The position numbers and the translations under genes are program-made. A stretch of DNA of 19,357 bases from an uncultured Ruminococcus sp. Its GTDB lineage: Bacteria > Bacillota > Clostridia > Oscillospirales > Acutalibacteraceae. The stretch is from the NCBI GenBank assembly GCA_900543095.1, contig UQQD01000025.1, positions 1 to 19,357 of the forward strand, written 5' to 3'. Below the pieces are notes generated by a model that saw only the letters and a program-made list of their open reading frames with translations, did no database searches and had not been told where the DNA came from. Positions 1-7,800 of the stretch are shown piece by piece (the stretch's first letter is position 1; the number at the start of each line of letters is the position of its first letter).

Positions 1-54
1 ATTTTAAAAAGCAATTAGCCGTTCACAGCAGAAAATATAACAATTTTCCTATGC

Positions 55-121
55 GCCCTCTCGGTTGGAGGTCACCCGGTGAATTCTTAAATCACTTTTT
101 GTTGACAGGGCAAGTCGTTTT
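55..121 (+). other. Structured non-coding stretch, possible 3' end of an upstream RNA or terminator
   Basis: No gene is visible in bases 1-187. GCCCT (55-59) can pair with AGGGC (107-111), enclosing a 5-bp hairpin (GGTGA 79-83 with TCACT 92-96, one G-U pair). CCTC (57-60) can alternatively pair with GAGG (68-71). A short T run follows at 117-121. This resembles the closing stem and 3' end of a structured RNA, for example a 6S-like RNA, whose 5' part would lie outside the window, or a weak terminator. The family assignment is a guess. Confidence 0.25.
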
Positions 122-187
122 TCCTTAATCTGTAACTAAGCATTGACAAATCTACACAAGGGCATTTGCACTTTGATTATATATTTG

Positions 188-216
188 TTGCATTTTTTTA
201 CATTAATTGGTATAAT
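188..216 (+). promoter_or_regulatory. Sigma-A promoter of metG
   Basis: TTGCAT (188-193), a 17-base spacer and a perfect TATAAT (211-216) preceded by TGG, which makes an extended -10. Transcription should start near 223 and give a leader of about 37 bases before the metG start at 260. Confidence 0.8.
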
Positions 217-259
217 AAAAGTTACAGCCCATTCGCTGAATAAAAGGAGGAAAAACTCT

Positions 260-2206
260 ATGTGTAAAAAAGAAACATTCTACATCACTACGCCTATCTA
301 TTACCCGTCGGGCAATCCGCATATCGGTCATTGCTATACAACTGTTGCCTGCGATTCTATCGCCCGCTACAGACGAATGCAGGGGTATGACGTAATGTTC
401 CTTACAGGCACAGACGAACACGGTCTCAAAATTGAGCAGAAAGCCGCCGAAAAGGGTGTTACTCCAAAAGAATATGTTGATGAGATTGCCGCTGTATTTA
501 AAAAGCTCTGGCAGTTTATGAATATCAGCTATGACAGATATATCCGCACAACCGATGATTATCACATCGAAACCGTACAGAAAATTTTTAAGGAGCTGTA
601 CGACAGAGGTTATATCTACAAGGGCGAATACAAGGGAAAATACTGCACACCGTGCGAGAGCTTCTGGACCGACAGCCAGCTTGTTGACGGCAAGTGTCCC
701 GACTGCGGACGCGAAGTCACCGAAGCTAAGGAAGAAGCCTATTTCTTTAAAATGGCGCCGTTTGCCGACAGGATTGAAAAGCTCTTGACCGAAACCGATT
801 ATCTTCAGCCCAAAACCCGTGCCGTTGAGCTTGTAAACAACTTTATTAAGCCGGGACTTGAAGATCTTTGCGTGTCACGAACCAGCTTTAAATGGGGTAT
901 TCCGGTTACGTTTGATAAAAATCACGTTGTCTATGTGTGGATTGACGCACTTTCAAACTATATTTCCGCACTCGGATATAAAAACGAAAAATTTGATGAA
1001 TTTGATAAATATTGGCCTGCCGACATTCATATGGTTGCAAAGGACATTATGCGTTTTCACGCCATTATCTGGCCCGCAATGCTTATGGCTCTTGATCTGC
1101 CGCTTCCAAAGCACCTTGCGGTTCACGGCTGGATCACCTTTAACGGTCAGAAAATGTCGAAGTCTCTCGGCAACGTAGTTGACCCGTTCGTTCTCGGCAA
1201 TCGCTACGGCGCAGACGCCATTCGCTATCATATTATGCGTGAAATGGCCTTGGGCGCAGACAGCTCCTTCTCAAACGAAATTATGATAAACCGCATAAAT
1301 TCCGACCTTGCAAACGGTCTTGGCAACTTAGTTTCAAGAACCGTTGCGATGGTTGAAAAATACTTCGGCGGCACTCTGCCTACCGAACGTGAAAGCGGTG
1401 AATTTGACGATGATTTGATAAAACAGTCAACCGCTTTGAGAAATTCGGTTGACGGCTATCTTGACAAAACTCAGCTAAACAACGCTCTTGCCGAAATTTT
1501 CAAGGTGGTTTCAAGAGCCAACAAATACATTGACGAAACCGCTCCTTGGGTGCTTGCAAAGGACGAGAGCAACCGCACAAGGCTTGCGACCGTGCTTTAC
1601 AATTTGCTTGAAACAATCAGGATAGTATGCACACTTCTGTCGGCGTTTATGCCTTCGACAATGCCAAAGGCTCTGGAGCAGATCGGTGCGGACAACAGTC
1701 TTGCAACCTATGAAAATGCCGATAAATTCGGCGTTTTGCCGCTTGACGTTACCGTCAAAAGAGGTGAAGCTCTGTTCCCGAGAATTGATGTTGAAAAGGA
1801 AATAGAGGAGCTTAACGGCATAATCAAGAACAACGCCGCCGAAAGCGAAGAAACAAAAAAACTCCGTGAAGAGATTGAGGGCGTTGCACAAATCGGTATT
1901 GAGGATTTTTGCAAGGTGGATTTGAGAGTTGCCGAAATCAAAGCCTGCGAACCGATAAAAAAGGCTAAAAAGCTGTTAAAGCTTACAGTGTTTGACGGCG
2001 TTAAGGAAAGAACTGTAGCAAGCGGAATTGCAAAATTTTACAAGCCCGAAGAGCTTGTCGGCAAAAAAATAGTGCTTGTATCAAACCTCAGACCCGCAAA
2101 GCTCTGCGGAGTTGAGAGCTGCGGAATGATACTTGCCGCAACCTGCGGTGAAGATATTAAAGTCGTTTTTGTTGACGATATGCCGGCAGGCGCAAAAATC
2201 TCATAA
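260..2206 (+). CDS. metG: Methionyl-tRNA synthetase
   Basis: Charges initiator and elongator tRNA-Met with methionine in the cytoplasm; class I synthetase, 648 aa. Visible signatures in order: HIGH at residues 21-24; a zinc knuckle formed by Cys129, Cys132, Cys146 and Cys149; KMSKS at 298-302 followed by LGN; and a C-terminal EMAP-II/Trbp-like tRNA-binding domain from about residue 545 (IEDF...KVDLRVAEI). The frame is open upstream to an ATG at 143, but 260 is chosen because an AAAGGAGG site ends about 9 bases before it, the promoter lies between the two ATGs, and the upstream extension has no family similarity. It is co-transcribed with tatD 15 bases downstream, the same metG-tatD pairing seen near the origin of Bacillus. 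Confidence 0.97.
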   Translation: MCKKETFYITTPIYYPSGNPHIGHCYTTVACDSIARYRRMQGYDVMFLTGTDEHGLKIEQKAAEKGVTPKEYVDEIAAVFKKLWQFMNISYDRYIRTTDDYHIETVQKIFKELYDRGYIYKGEYKGKYCTPCESFWTDSQLVDGKCPDCGREVTEAKEEAYFFKMAPFADRIEKLLTETDYLQPKTRAVELVNNFIKPGLEDLCVSRTSFKWGIPVTFDKNHVVYVWIDALSNYISALGYKNEKFDEFDKYWPADIHMVAKDIMRFHAIIWPAMLMALDLPLPKHLAVHGWITFNGQKMSKSLGNVVDPFVLGNRYGADAIRYHIMREMALGADSSFSNEIMINRINSDLANGLGNLVSRTVAMVEKYFGGTLPTERESGEFDDDLIKQSTALRNSVDGYLDKTQLNNALAEIFKVVSRANKYIDETAPWVLAKDESNRTRLATVLYNLLETIRIVCTLLSAFMPSTMPKALEQIGADNSLATYENADKFGVLPLDVTVKRGEALFPRIDVEKEIEELNGIIKNNAAESEETKKLREEIEGVAQIGIEDFCKVDLRVAEIKACEPIKKAKKLLKLTVFDGVKERTVASGIAKFYKPEELVGKKIVLVSNLRPAKLCGVESCGMILAATCGEDIKVVFVDDMPAGAKIS

Positions 2207-2221
2207 AGAGCGCAATAAATT

Positions 2222-3001
2222 ATGGAACACTCTAATCAATTAACACATATATTCGACGCTCACGCCCATTATGACGACAAGTGGTTTGACGACGACCGTT
2301 ATTCAATTCTTGACGATATACAGTCAAAGGGAGTGTGTGGTATCGTAAATAATGCGGTTGACCTTGCGACTGCGAAAAAATGTATTGAATACGCCGAAAA
2401 ATACGATTTTATGTATGCCGCTGTCGGCTTTCACCCTGAAAATCTTGATGATATGCCCCTTAACTGTCTTGACCGTGTTGCCGAGCTGTGCACGCATAAA
2501 AAGGTGGTTGCAATAGGCGAAACGGGGCTTGATTATCATTGGGATATTCCAAAGGAACTGCAAAAAAGAGTTTTTGAGGAACAGCTCAAACTTTCGCTTG
2601 ATTTGAATATGCCTATAATCATACACGACAGAGAGGCGCACGGCGACACGTTTGATTTGTTGCGGAAATATCGTCCGATTGGTCTTGTACATTGCTTTTC
2701 GGGCAGTGTGGAGCTTATGCGTGAAGCAGTCAAAATGGGACTTTATATCAGCCTTGGCGGTGTAGTCACGTTCAAAAACGCACGTCACAGCATAGAAGTT
2801 GCGGCGGAAATTCCGATTGACAGGCTGCTGCTTGAAACCGACGCACCGTATATGGCGCCCGTGCCGTTTCGCGGAAAACGCTGCGACAGCTCAATGATTG
2901 CATATACGGCGGAAAAAATTGCAGAGATCAGAGGTATTAAAACTCAGGAACTGCTAAACATCACCTGCGAAAACGCAAGAAAATTTTACAGAATTTCATA
3001 G
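2222..3001 (+). CDS. tatD: TatD family metal-dependent hydrolase (DNase)
   Basis: A 259-aa TIM-barrel amidohydrolase-superfamily protein, the usual length for TatD/YcfH/YabD. Metal-ligand positions are all present: HxH at His14 and His16, Glu100 in GETGLDY, His135 in IIHDR, His157 in LVHCFSGS, and Asp207 in LLETDAPY. Family members are cytoplasmic nucleases acting on DNA 3' ends or related phosphodiesters; the physiological substrate is not settled. It follows metG by 15 bases with only a weak ribosome site (AAGAG), which suggests translation linked to metG in one transcript ending at the 3010-3045 terminator. The symbol follows the family; the exact paralogue is uncertain. Confidence 0.93.
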   Translation: MEHSNQLTHIFDAHAHYDDKWFDDDRYSILDDIQSKGVCGIVNNAVDLATAKKCIEYAEKYDFMYAAVGFHPENLDDMPLNCLDRVAELCTHKKVVAIGETGLDYHWDIPKELQKRVFEEQLKLSLDLNMPIIIHDREAHGDTFDLLRKYRPIGLVHCFSGSVELMREAVKMGLYISLGGVVTFKNARHSIEVAAEIPIDRLLLETDAPYMAPVPFRGKRCDSSMIAYTAEKIAEIRGIKTQELLNITCENARKFYRIS

Positions 3002-3009
3002 CATAAATC

Positions 3010-3045
3010 AAGGGAGAACTCAGTCGTTCTCCCTTACATTTTTAT
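3010..3045 (+). terminator. Intrinsic terminator of metG-tatD
   Basis: Perfect 10-bp stem (AAGGGAGAAC at 3010-3019 with GTTCTCCCTT at 3026-3035), 6-base loop, then a T-rich tail. It lies 9 bases after the tatD stop. Confidence 0.85.
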
Positions 3046-3099
3046 ACTAACATTCCAAATTATGTGTTGCCGTTTTCAAGACTCCCTTGGCAGTAGCTG

Positions 3100-3903
3100 T
3101 CACGCTTTTTGCCTGCTCCTCTTTGGTGATTTTACAATGAAAAATATCACTGCACCGATAAATAACAGAATACTGATGATTTGGGAGGTTGACAAACCAA
3201 AAAGAAATCCCCTGTAGGTGTCGCCGCGCAAAAACTCATCAAAAAATCTGATGACCGAATAGATGATAAGATACAGCGCAAAAAGCCTGCCTTTTAGCAC
3301 GCCCCTTCTCAGCAAATATGCCAGCAGGAAAAACAGTGCAAGGTTCAGCACGGCTTCCAAAAGCTGAACGGGAAAACGCTGAACATCATTTATGCTCGGA
3401 TTGAGTTCGTTGCCGTGAACGGTAAAGCCAAAACTGCTCTCAATTCCGTAACAGCAGCCGCCCAAAAAGCAGCCTATTCTGCCAAAGCAGTGAAACAGCG
3501 GTACAACACCTGCACAAATGTCGGAGTATTCCGACAAATCAAGCTTTTTCTTTTTGCCGTAGATTATGCAAACAGCCATTCCGCCAAGCAGTCCGCCGTA
3601 GAACACGGAGCCGCCGAATACATACATAAACATTCCTATAAAAGACGAAAAGCTTGTTATGTACTTTGACAAATGTGTAACAATCTCAATAAAAGCTTGT
3701 ATCTGCGTTATGCCGTACATAATGTGTCCTCCAAAGAACACGCCGACAGCCGCAACAAGCATAAAAATTATGTAATCGTTGTCATCGTGACCGCGTTTTT
3801 TTGCTGTTTTGCAAACATAAAAGCCCGAAACAAGAATTCCTGCAAGAGCGCAGAGCATATAAGTTGAAAACTCTTTTCCGAATACATTTATATAAGGCAG
3901 CAT
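3100..3903 (-). CDS. lgt: Prolipoprotein diacylglyceryl transferase (Lgt) family membrane protein, divergent
   Basis: Lgt moves diacylglycerol from phosphatidylglycerol to the lipobox cysteine of prelipoproteins. This 267-aa protein is hydrophobic throughout, about seven membrane spans, and carries the family core GRIGxF at residues 141-146, the FYGGLLGG loop (101-108), a PVQLLEA segment and a C-terminal RFFDEFLRG. Several positions described as catalytic in E. coli Lgt differ: the Asn of GRIGN is Cys145, the Glu of the NGE triplet is Cys150, and the loop His is Tyr102. The Arg of GRIG and the RFxxEFxR region are kept. It could be a clostridial Lgt variant or a paralogue with another role. 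ATG start with GAGGTG upstream. The terminator of the gene before it lies only about 12 bases from the start. Confidence 0.8.
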   Translation of the reverse strand: MLPYINVFGKEFSTYMLCALAGILVSGFYVCKTAKKRGHDDNDYIIFMLVAAVGVFFGGHIMYGITQIQAFIEIVTHLSKYITSFSSFIGMFMYVFGGSVFYGGLLGGMAVCIIYGKKKKLDLSEYSDICAGVVPLFHCFGRIGCFLGGCCYGIESSFGFTVHGNELNPSINDVQRFPVQLLEAVLNLALFFLLAYLLRRGVLKGRLFALYLIIYSVIRFFDEFLRGDTYRGFLFGLSTSQIISILLFIGAVIFFIVKSPKRSRQKA

Positions 3904-3914
3904 AGATTCACCTC

Positions 3915-3948
3915 AAAAATTAAGCCTCCCATAAAATATGGGAGGCTT
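3915..3948 (-). terminator. Intrinsic terminator of the DUF4190-like gene
   Basis: 11-bp stem (3922-3932 with 3938-3948), 5-base loop, followed on the minus strand by AATTTTT. The T run is immediately followed by the GAGGTG ribosome site of the Lgt-family gene. Confidence 0.85.
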
Positions 3949-3968
3949 TAAGTAATAATTCCTTAGAA

Positions 3969-4331
3969 TTACTGAATAGCGTTGCTAAGTTCGTTCAACG
4001 CACTGTCCAATGTACCGTCAGCAGCTAATGTTCCTACTGCAGATGTTACGCAGATTACACAGCTGATAACACAAATTGCAGAGATTCCTGCAAAAATAGT
4101 ACCGATGATACCTGTGATCAAACCTGCATTTGCCATACCTCTTGATGCTGCAGGATCTTTACGAGCCTTAACGCTGAGGACAATAGCGGCGATACCTGCT
4201 GCAAGAGCAACAAATATGAGTATCAGTGCAACAACTCCGTTAACTGATATTGCATCACCGAAAACTGAAAGAGCAACTGATACAATACCGATGATCATTG
4301 CAATCATACCAAGATTATTTTTTTGTTCCAT
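3969..4331 (-). CDS. Small DUF4190-like multi-span membrane protein
   Basis: A 120-aa protein of unknown function. Three hydrophobic segments are visible, about residues 7-24, 32-54 and 68-98. A short basic loop between the second and third (VKARKDPAASRG) leads into a GMANAGLITGIIG segment typical of DUF4190-type proteins. The C-terminal 20 residues are polar. It has its own strong promoter (4374-4402), a perfect GGAGG ribosome site 7 bases before the ATG and its own terminator, so it is a monocistronic and probably highly expressed gene. Its codon choice (many GCA, ACT and GTT codons) is less GC-rich than the neighbouring housekeeping genes, as in highly expressed genes or a recent arrival. 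No enzymatic motif is visible. Confidence 0.8.
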   Translation of the reverse strand: MEQKNNLGMIAMIIGIVSVALSVFGDAISVNGVVALILIFVALAAGIAAIVLSVKARKDPAASRGMANAGLITGIIGTIFAGISAICVISCVICVTSAVGTLAADGTLDSALNELSNAIQ

Positions 4332-4351
4332 TATTCTACCTCCAAAATATA

Positions 4352-4370
4352 ATTACCTTAATAAGGTAAT
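4352..4370. promoter_or_regulatory. Perfect 19-bp palindrome over the start site of the DUF4190-like gene, candidate operator
   Basis: ATTACCTTA (4352-4360), one centre base, TAAGGTAAT (4362-4370). It begins 4 bases downstream of the -10 box and spans the expected transcription start near 4367, the classical place for a repressor operator. It could instead form a 5'-UTR hairpin. The binding protein is unknown. Confidence 0.6.
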
Positions 4371-4373
4371 ACA

Positions 4374-4402
4374 ATTATACCACTGATTGAAATTTATGTC
4401 AA
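4374..4402 (-). promoter_or_regulatory. Consensus sigma-A promoter of the DUF4190-like gene
   Basis: On the minus strand TTGACA (4402-4397), a 17-base spacer, then TATAAT (4379-4374) preceded by TGG. Both boxes match the consensus perfectly, with an extended -10. Confidence 0.9.
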
Positions 4403-4403
4403 C

Positions 4404-4657
4404 TACAACTTTGTATTTTTTTTATTTTTAGATAATTTTATATAATATGACGAATATTTGTAAATTTATTTGGGTTAATCTAAGTACATATGTCCCCGTC
4501 ACTCAGACGGCGGACAGCACTCCGGAATTTCAGCGGAAGTTATAATCTCTAACTGAAACACTGAGAAGCTAACGCCCATTTGCAAATTGCAATCTGTTAC
4601 AGCTCTGCTCCTTGCAAACAAAGCAGAGCTTGCTTCGATTTAAACTTCACAACAGAA
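4404..4657. other. Gene-free region downstream of serS with hairpins
   Basis: No convincing gene on either strand. There are three inverted repeats: GTCC-c-CGTC pairing with GACG-gc-GGAC (4492-4515); TTTCAG (4528-4533) with CTGAAA (4553-4558); and AGCTCTGCT (4601-4609) with AGCAGAGCT (4622-4630). None is followed by a clear T run on either strand, so a classical serS terminator is not evident. It may be a structured 3'-UTR or a small RNA. Confidence 0.4.
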
Positions 4658-5935
4658 TTAACCGATATATTCCTTGCCGCCCATATAAGGTCTGAGCGCA
4701 ACAGGAATGTTTATTGTACCGTCGGCGTTGAGATTGTTTTCAAGGAACGCAATCAACATTCTCGGCGGTGCAACAACAGTATTGTTGAGAGTGTGAGCAA
4801 AATACTTTCCGTCTTTGCCCGATACTCTGATTTTGAGCCTGCGAGCCTGAGCGTCGCCGAGGTTTGAGCAGGAACCAACCTCAAAATACTTTTTCTGACG
4901 CGGCGACCACGCCTCAACGTCGAGTGAACGAACCTTTAGGTCAGCGAGGTCGCCCGAACAACATTCAAGCGTTCTTACCGGAATATCCATCGAACGGAAC
5001 AGGTCAACAGTGTTCTGCCAGAGCTTGTCGAACCACATTTTGCTTTCTTCGGGCTTGCAGACAACAATCATTTCCTGCTTTTCAAACTGATGTATTCTGT
5101 AAACTCCGCGCTCCTCAATGCCGTGTGCGCCCTTTTCTTTGCGGAAACAGGGCGAATAGCTTGTGAGGGTGTAGGGGAGGTTTTCTTCCTTGTTTATTGT
5201 GTCAATAAACTTACCTATCATTGAATGTTCGCTTGTGCCGATAAGGTAGAGATCCTCGCCCTCAATTTTATACATCATCGAATCCATCTCGGCAAAGCTC
5301 ATAACGCCTGTTACAACATTGCTTCTTATCATAAACGGCGGAACGCAATAGGTAAAGCCCCTGTCTATCATAAAGTCACGAGCATAGGCAATTACCGCAC
5401 TGTGCAGTCTTGCAATGTCGCCCATAAGATAATAAAAGCCGTTTCCTGCAACCTTGCGCGCAGAATCAAGGTCAATTCCGTTGAGCCTTTCCATAATATC
5501 CGTATGGTACGGCACCTCAAAATCGGGCACTACAGGCTCGCCGAAACGTTCGATTTCTACGTTTTGCGAGTCGTCCTTGCCTATAGGTACAGATGGGTCT
5601 ATTATTTGCGGAATCTGCATCATAATTTTGGTTACTTTCTGCGAAAGCTCGGCTTCCTTTTCTTCAAGCCGGGCAAGCTGCTGAGCCTGCTTTGTAACCT
5701 CATCTTTCAGGGCAAGACCTTCTTCTTTTTTGCCCTGAGCCATAAGCGCACCGATCTGCTTTGAGATCTTGTTGCGGTTTGAGCGAAGCTCGTCCGCCTG
5801 CTGCTTTACGGCACGGCTCTGAGTGTCAAGCTCAATAACCTCGTCAACAAGCGGGAGCTTATTGTCCTGAAATTTTTTCTTTATGTTTTCCTTTACTGCA
5901 TCGGGATTTTCCCTCAAAAACTTTATGTCTATCAT
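4658..5935 (-). CDS. serS: Seryl-tRNA synthetase
   Basis: Class II synthetase charging tRNA-Ser (and tRNA-Sec if present), 425 aa, normal length. The N-terminal helical arm that contacts the long variable arm of tRNA-Ser covers about residues 1-110 with coiled-coil character. Motif 2 is seen in CFRKEKGAHGIEERGVYR and the following HQFEKQEM. Motif 3 is seen around HTLNNTVVAPPRMLIAFLENN with its arginine. The serine site shows TSE in GTSEHS, and EVGSCSNLGDAQARR is present. The motif 3 wording differs from the usual HTLNGSGLAVGR. ATG start with AGAGGAG upstream, 15 bases after parB, so it is probably co-transcribed with parA-parB. No T-box leader precedes it. Confidence 0.95.
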   Translation of the reverse strand: MIDIKFLRENPDAVKENIKKKFQDNKLPLVDEVIELDTQSRAVKQQADELRSNRNKISKQIGALMAQGKKEEGLALKDEVTKQAQQLARLEEKEAELSQKVTKIMMQIPQIIDPSVPIGKDDSQNVEIERFGEPVVPDFEVPYHTDIMERLNGIDLDSARKVAGNGFYYLMGDIARLHSAVIAYARDFMIDRGFTYCVPPFMIRSNVVTGVMSFAEMDSMMYKIEGEDLYLIGTSEHSMIGKFIDTINKEENLPYTLTSYSPCFRKEKGAHGIEERGVYRIHQFEKQEMIVVCKPEESKMWFDKLWQNTVDLFRSMDIPVRTLECCSGDLADLKVRSLDVEAWSPRQKKYFEVGSCSNLGDAQARRLKIRVSGKDGKYFAHTLNNTVVAPPRMLIAFLENNLNADGTINIPVALRPYMGGKEYIG

Positions 5936-5950
5936 TGTTGTTCTCCTCTT

Positions 5951-6799
5951 TTATTTTAATTTATTAGAAAGCTCGGTCAATTCCTCATCGGAATAAAACT
6001 CAATCTGTAAAACTCCGCCTTTTTTTCCCTTGTTTTTTGTAATGCTTATCTTCCGCCCAAGGCTTTCGTTGAGCGCAAGCTCAACCATACTGTAAAACGA
6101 CGGCTTTTTTTCGGGCTTTTCATCGGTATGCACCTTTGGCTTGCTCTTGCATAGCTTTTCAACCTGACGCACCGACAAATCCTTTTGTATTATCAGGTTT
6201 GCAAGCTCCAGCATATCTTTTTCACTGTCAAGCGACAGCAACGCTCTTGCGTGTCCTGCGCTGATTTTGCCGTCTTTAAGGTATTCTGCAATGCTTTGCG
6301 GCAGATTTAAAAGTCTGAGTGCATTTGCAACGGCAGGTCGGGACTTACCTACGGATTTTGCTACTTCGTCCTGAGTAAAGCCGTGTTCGTTCATAAGAAC
6401 ATTGTAGCCTTGCGCCTCTTCAAGCGGAGTAAGATCCTCTCGCTGTAAATTTTCAATAAGGGCGATTTCCATTGTTTCGGTGTCGCCAAGTTCACGAATT
6501 ATCACGGGAACTTCTTTAAGCCCTGCCATTCGGCACGCTCTGTAACGGCGTTCACCTGCTACTATCTGATAACCGCCGAGCGTCAGCGGACGCACCAAAA
6601 GCGGTTGTAAAAGTCCATGTTTTGAAATGCTTTCGGCAAGCTCCGAAAGCGCTTTTTCGTCGAACTCCTTTCGGGGTTGACCTCGGTTTGGCTCTATGTC
6701 CGAAATGTCAAGGGTGACAGTTCCGTTGCTGTCTTCGCTTTCGTTTTCCATAAAAATTGCATTAAGTCCTTTGCCAAGACCGCCAAGCTTTTTTGCCAT
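5951..6799 (-). CDS. parB: Chromosome-partitioning protein ParB (Spo0J)
   Basis: A 282-aa CTP-dependent DNA clamp that loads at parS and spreads, recruiting SMC and stimulating ParA. Visible order: N-terminal ParA-interacting peptide (GLGKGLNAIF, residues 7-16); CTP-binding motif GERRYRA (82-88); ENLQRED (116-122); parS-reading helix-turn-helix (about 141-165, TQDEVAKSVGKSRPAV); C-terminal dimerisation region. The start ATG shares one base with the stop of parA (TGATG), and its ribosome site AAGGAG lies inside parA, so translation is probably coupled. This is the true ParB rather than Noc because it pairs with parA. Confidence 0.95.
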   Translation of the reverse strand: MAKKLGGLGKGLNAIFMENESEDSNGTVTLDISDIEPNRGQPRKEFDEKALSELAESISKHGLLQPLLVRPLTLGGYQIVAGERRYRACRMAGLKEVPVIIRELGDTETMEIALIENLQREDLTPLEEAQGYNVLMNEHGFTQDEVAKSVGKSRPAVANALRLLNLPQSIAEYLKDGKISAGHARALLSLDSEKDMLELANLIIQKDLSVRQVEKLCKSKPKVHTDEKPEKKPSFYSMVELALNESLGRKISITKNKGKKGGVLQIEFYSDEELTELSNKLK

Positions 6800-7566
6800 C
6801 AGCGTTGCTCCTTTTCTATCAATTCACCTGCAAGGCGGGTATAAGCGTCGCTTCCCTTGCAGGATCTGTCATAATAAATCACCGGCATTCCAAAGCTCGG
6901 AGCCTCGGAAAGCCGCACGCCTCTTGTTATAACCGTGCCGAACACCTTGCCGGGGAAAAACTTTTTGACCTCCTCAACAACCTGCTGAGTCAGGTTAAGT
7001 CTGCCGTCGTACATCGTCAGCAACACTCCTTCAAGGTCTATTGAACGGTTGTAGCGGCGTTTGATTATCCTAACCGTGCTCATAAGCTGGCTCAGTCCCT
7101 CAAGCGCATAATACTCGCATTGAATCGGTACAATGAACGTGTCGGCAAGCGTAAGGGCATTTGTTGTAATCAGCCCCAAGGACGGCGGACAGTCAATAAT
7201 TATGTAATCGTAAAACTGCTTTATCGGCAGAATCGCATCCTTTAAAAGCGCTTCACGGTGCGGCCTTTCGGCTATTTCAAGTTCAGCCGCCGCAAGCTCG
7301 ATGCTCGACGGTAAAACGTGAAGATTTTCATAGGGAGTAGTCAGCACGCATTGCTCCGCTTTTACGCCCTCAACAATAATATCATAGGTTGAATTTTTGA
7401 TTTTGCTTTTATCTATCGCAACTCCGCTTGTGGCGTTGCCCTGGGGGTCGGCGTCAACAAGCAGAGTTTTTTTGCCCGCCGCACCAAGACAAGCGGCAAG
7501 ATTTACGGCTGTGGTGGTTTTTCCCACACCGCCTTTTTGATTTGAAATTGCTATTACTTTTGCCAA
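6799..7566 (-). CDS. parA: Chromosome-partitioning ATPase ParA (Soj)
   Basis: A 255-aa deviant-Walker ATPase that binds DNA non-specifically and works with ParB-parS in origin segregation and control of replication initiation. The deviant Walker A is KGGVGKTT at residues 11-18 with the signature lysine. LLVDADPQGN follows at about 35-44, then a Walker B-like IIIDCPP near residue 125. The start is TTG (7566-7564): an AAGGTGAT site lies about 5 bases upstream, and the product MAKVIAISNQKGG matches the family N-terminus. No better ATG exists. First gene of parA-parB-serS. Confidence 0.95.
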   Translation of the reverse strand: MAKVIAISNQKGGVGKTTTAVNLAACLGAAGKKTLLVDADPQGNATSGVAIDKSKIKNSTYDIIVEGVKAEQCVLTTPYENLHVLPSSIELAAAELEIAERPHREALLKDAILPIKQFYDYIIIDCPPSLGLITTNALTLADTFIVPIQCEYYALEGLSQLMSTVRIIKRRYNRSIDLEGVLLTMYDGRLNLTQQVVEEVKKFFPGKVFGTVITRGVRLSEAPSFGMPVIYYDRSCKGSDAYTRLAGELIEKEQR

Positions 7567-7622
7567 AAAATCACCTTTTCAATCAGTTCAACCTTGTTTT
7601 TGCTAAATATTCTGTATTTAAA

Positions 7623-7651
7623 AGTATATCACACTTTATTGTGTTTTTAAA
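7623..7651 (-). promoter_or_regulatory. Probable promoter of parA-parB-serS
   Basis: On the minus strand TTTAAA (7651-7646, four of six consensus bases), a 17-base spacer and TATACT (7628-7623, five of six). The perfect parS at 7677-7692 lies about 26 bases upstream of the -35 box. Confidence 0.5.
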
Positions 7652-7676
7652 GTACATAAAAAAATTTTTTAATAAA

Positions 7677-7692
7677 TGTTTCACGTGAAACA
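7677..7692. promoter_or_regulatory. parS: parS site (perfect 16-bp consensus)
   Basis: TGTTTCACGTGAAACA, the exact consensus bound by ParB/Spo0J. The palindrome extends by three bases on each side to 22 bp (7674-7695). It sits between noc and parA, just upstream of the parA promoter. Confidence 0.97.
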
Positions 7693-7800
7693 TTTCTGTT
7701 GCAACATCTTTTAATTTTAAAATAAAAAGAAGAGCCAAAAAGAATCCTGCAATGAAACAAAAGTATTATCACAGCATTTTATATTCAACTATTATTTGTA

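Noticed and set aside
5936..5950. T-box or other amino-acid-responsive leader for serS
   Set aside because: Only 15 bases separate it from parB; no room for a leader.
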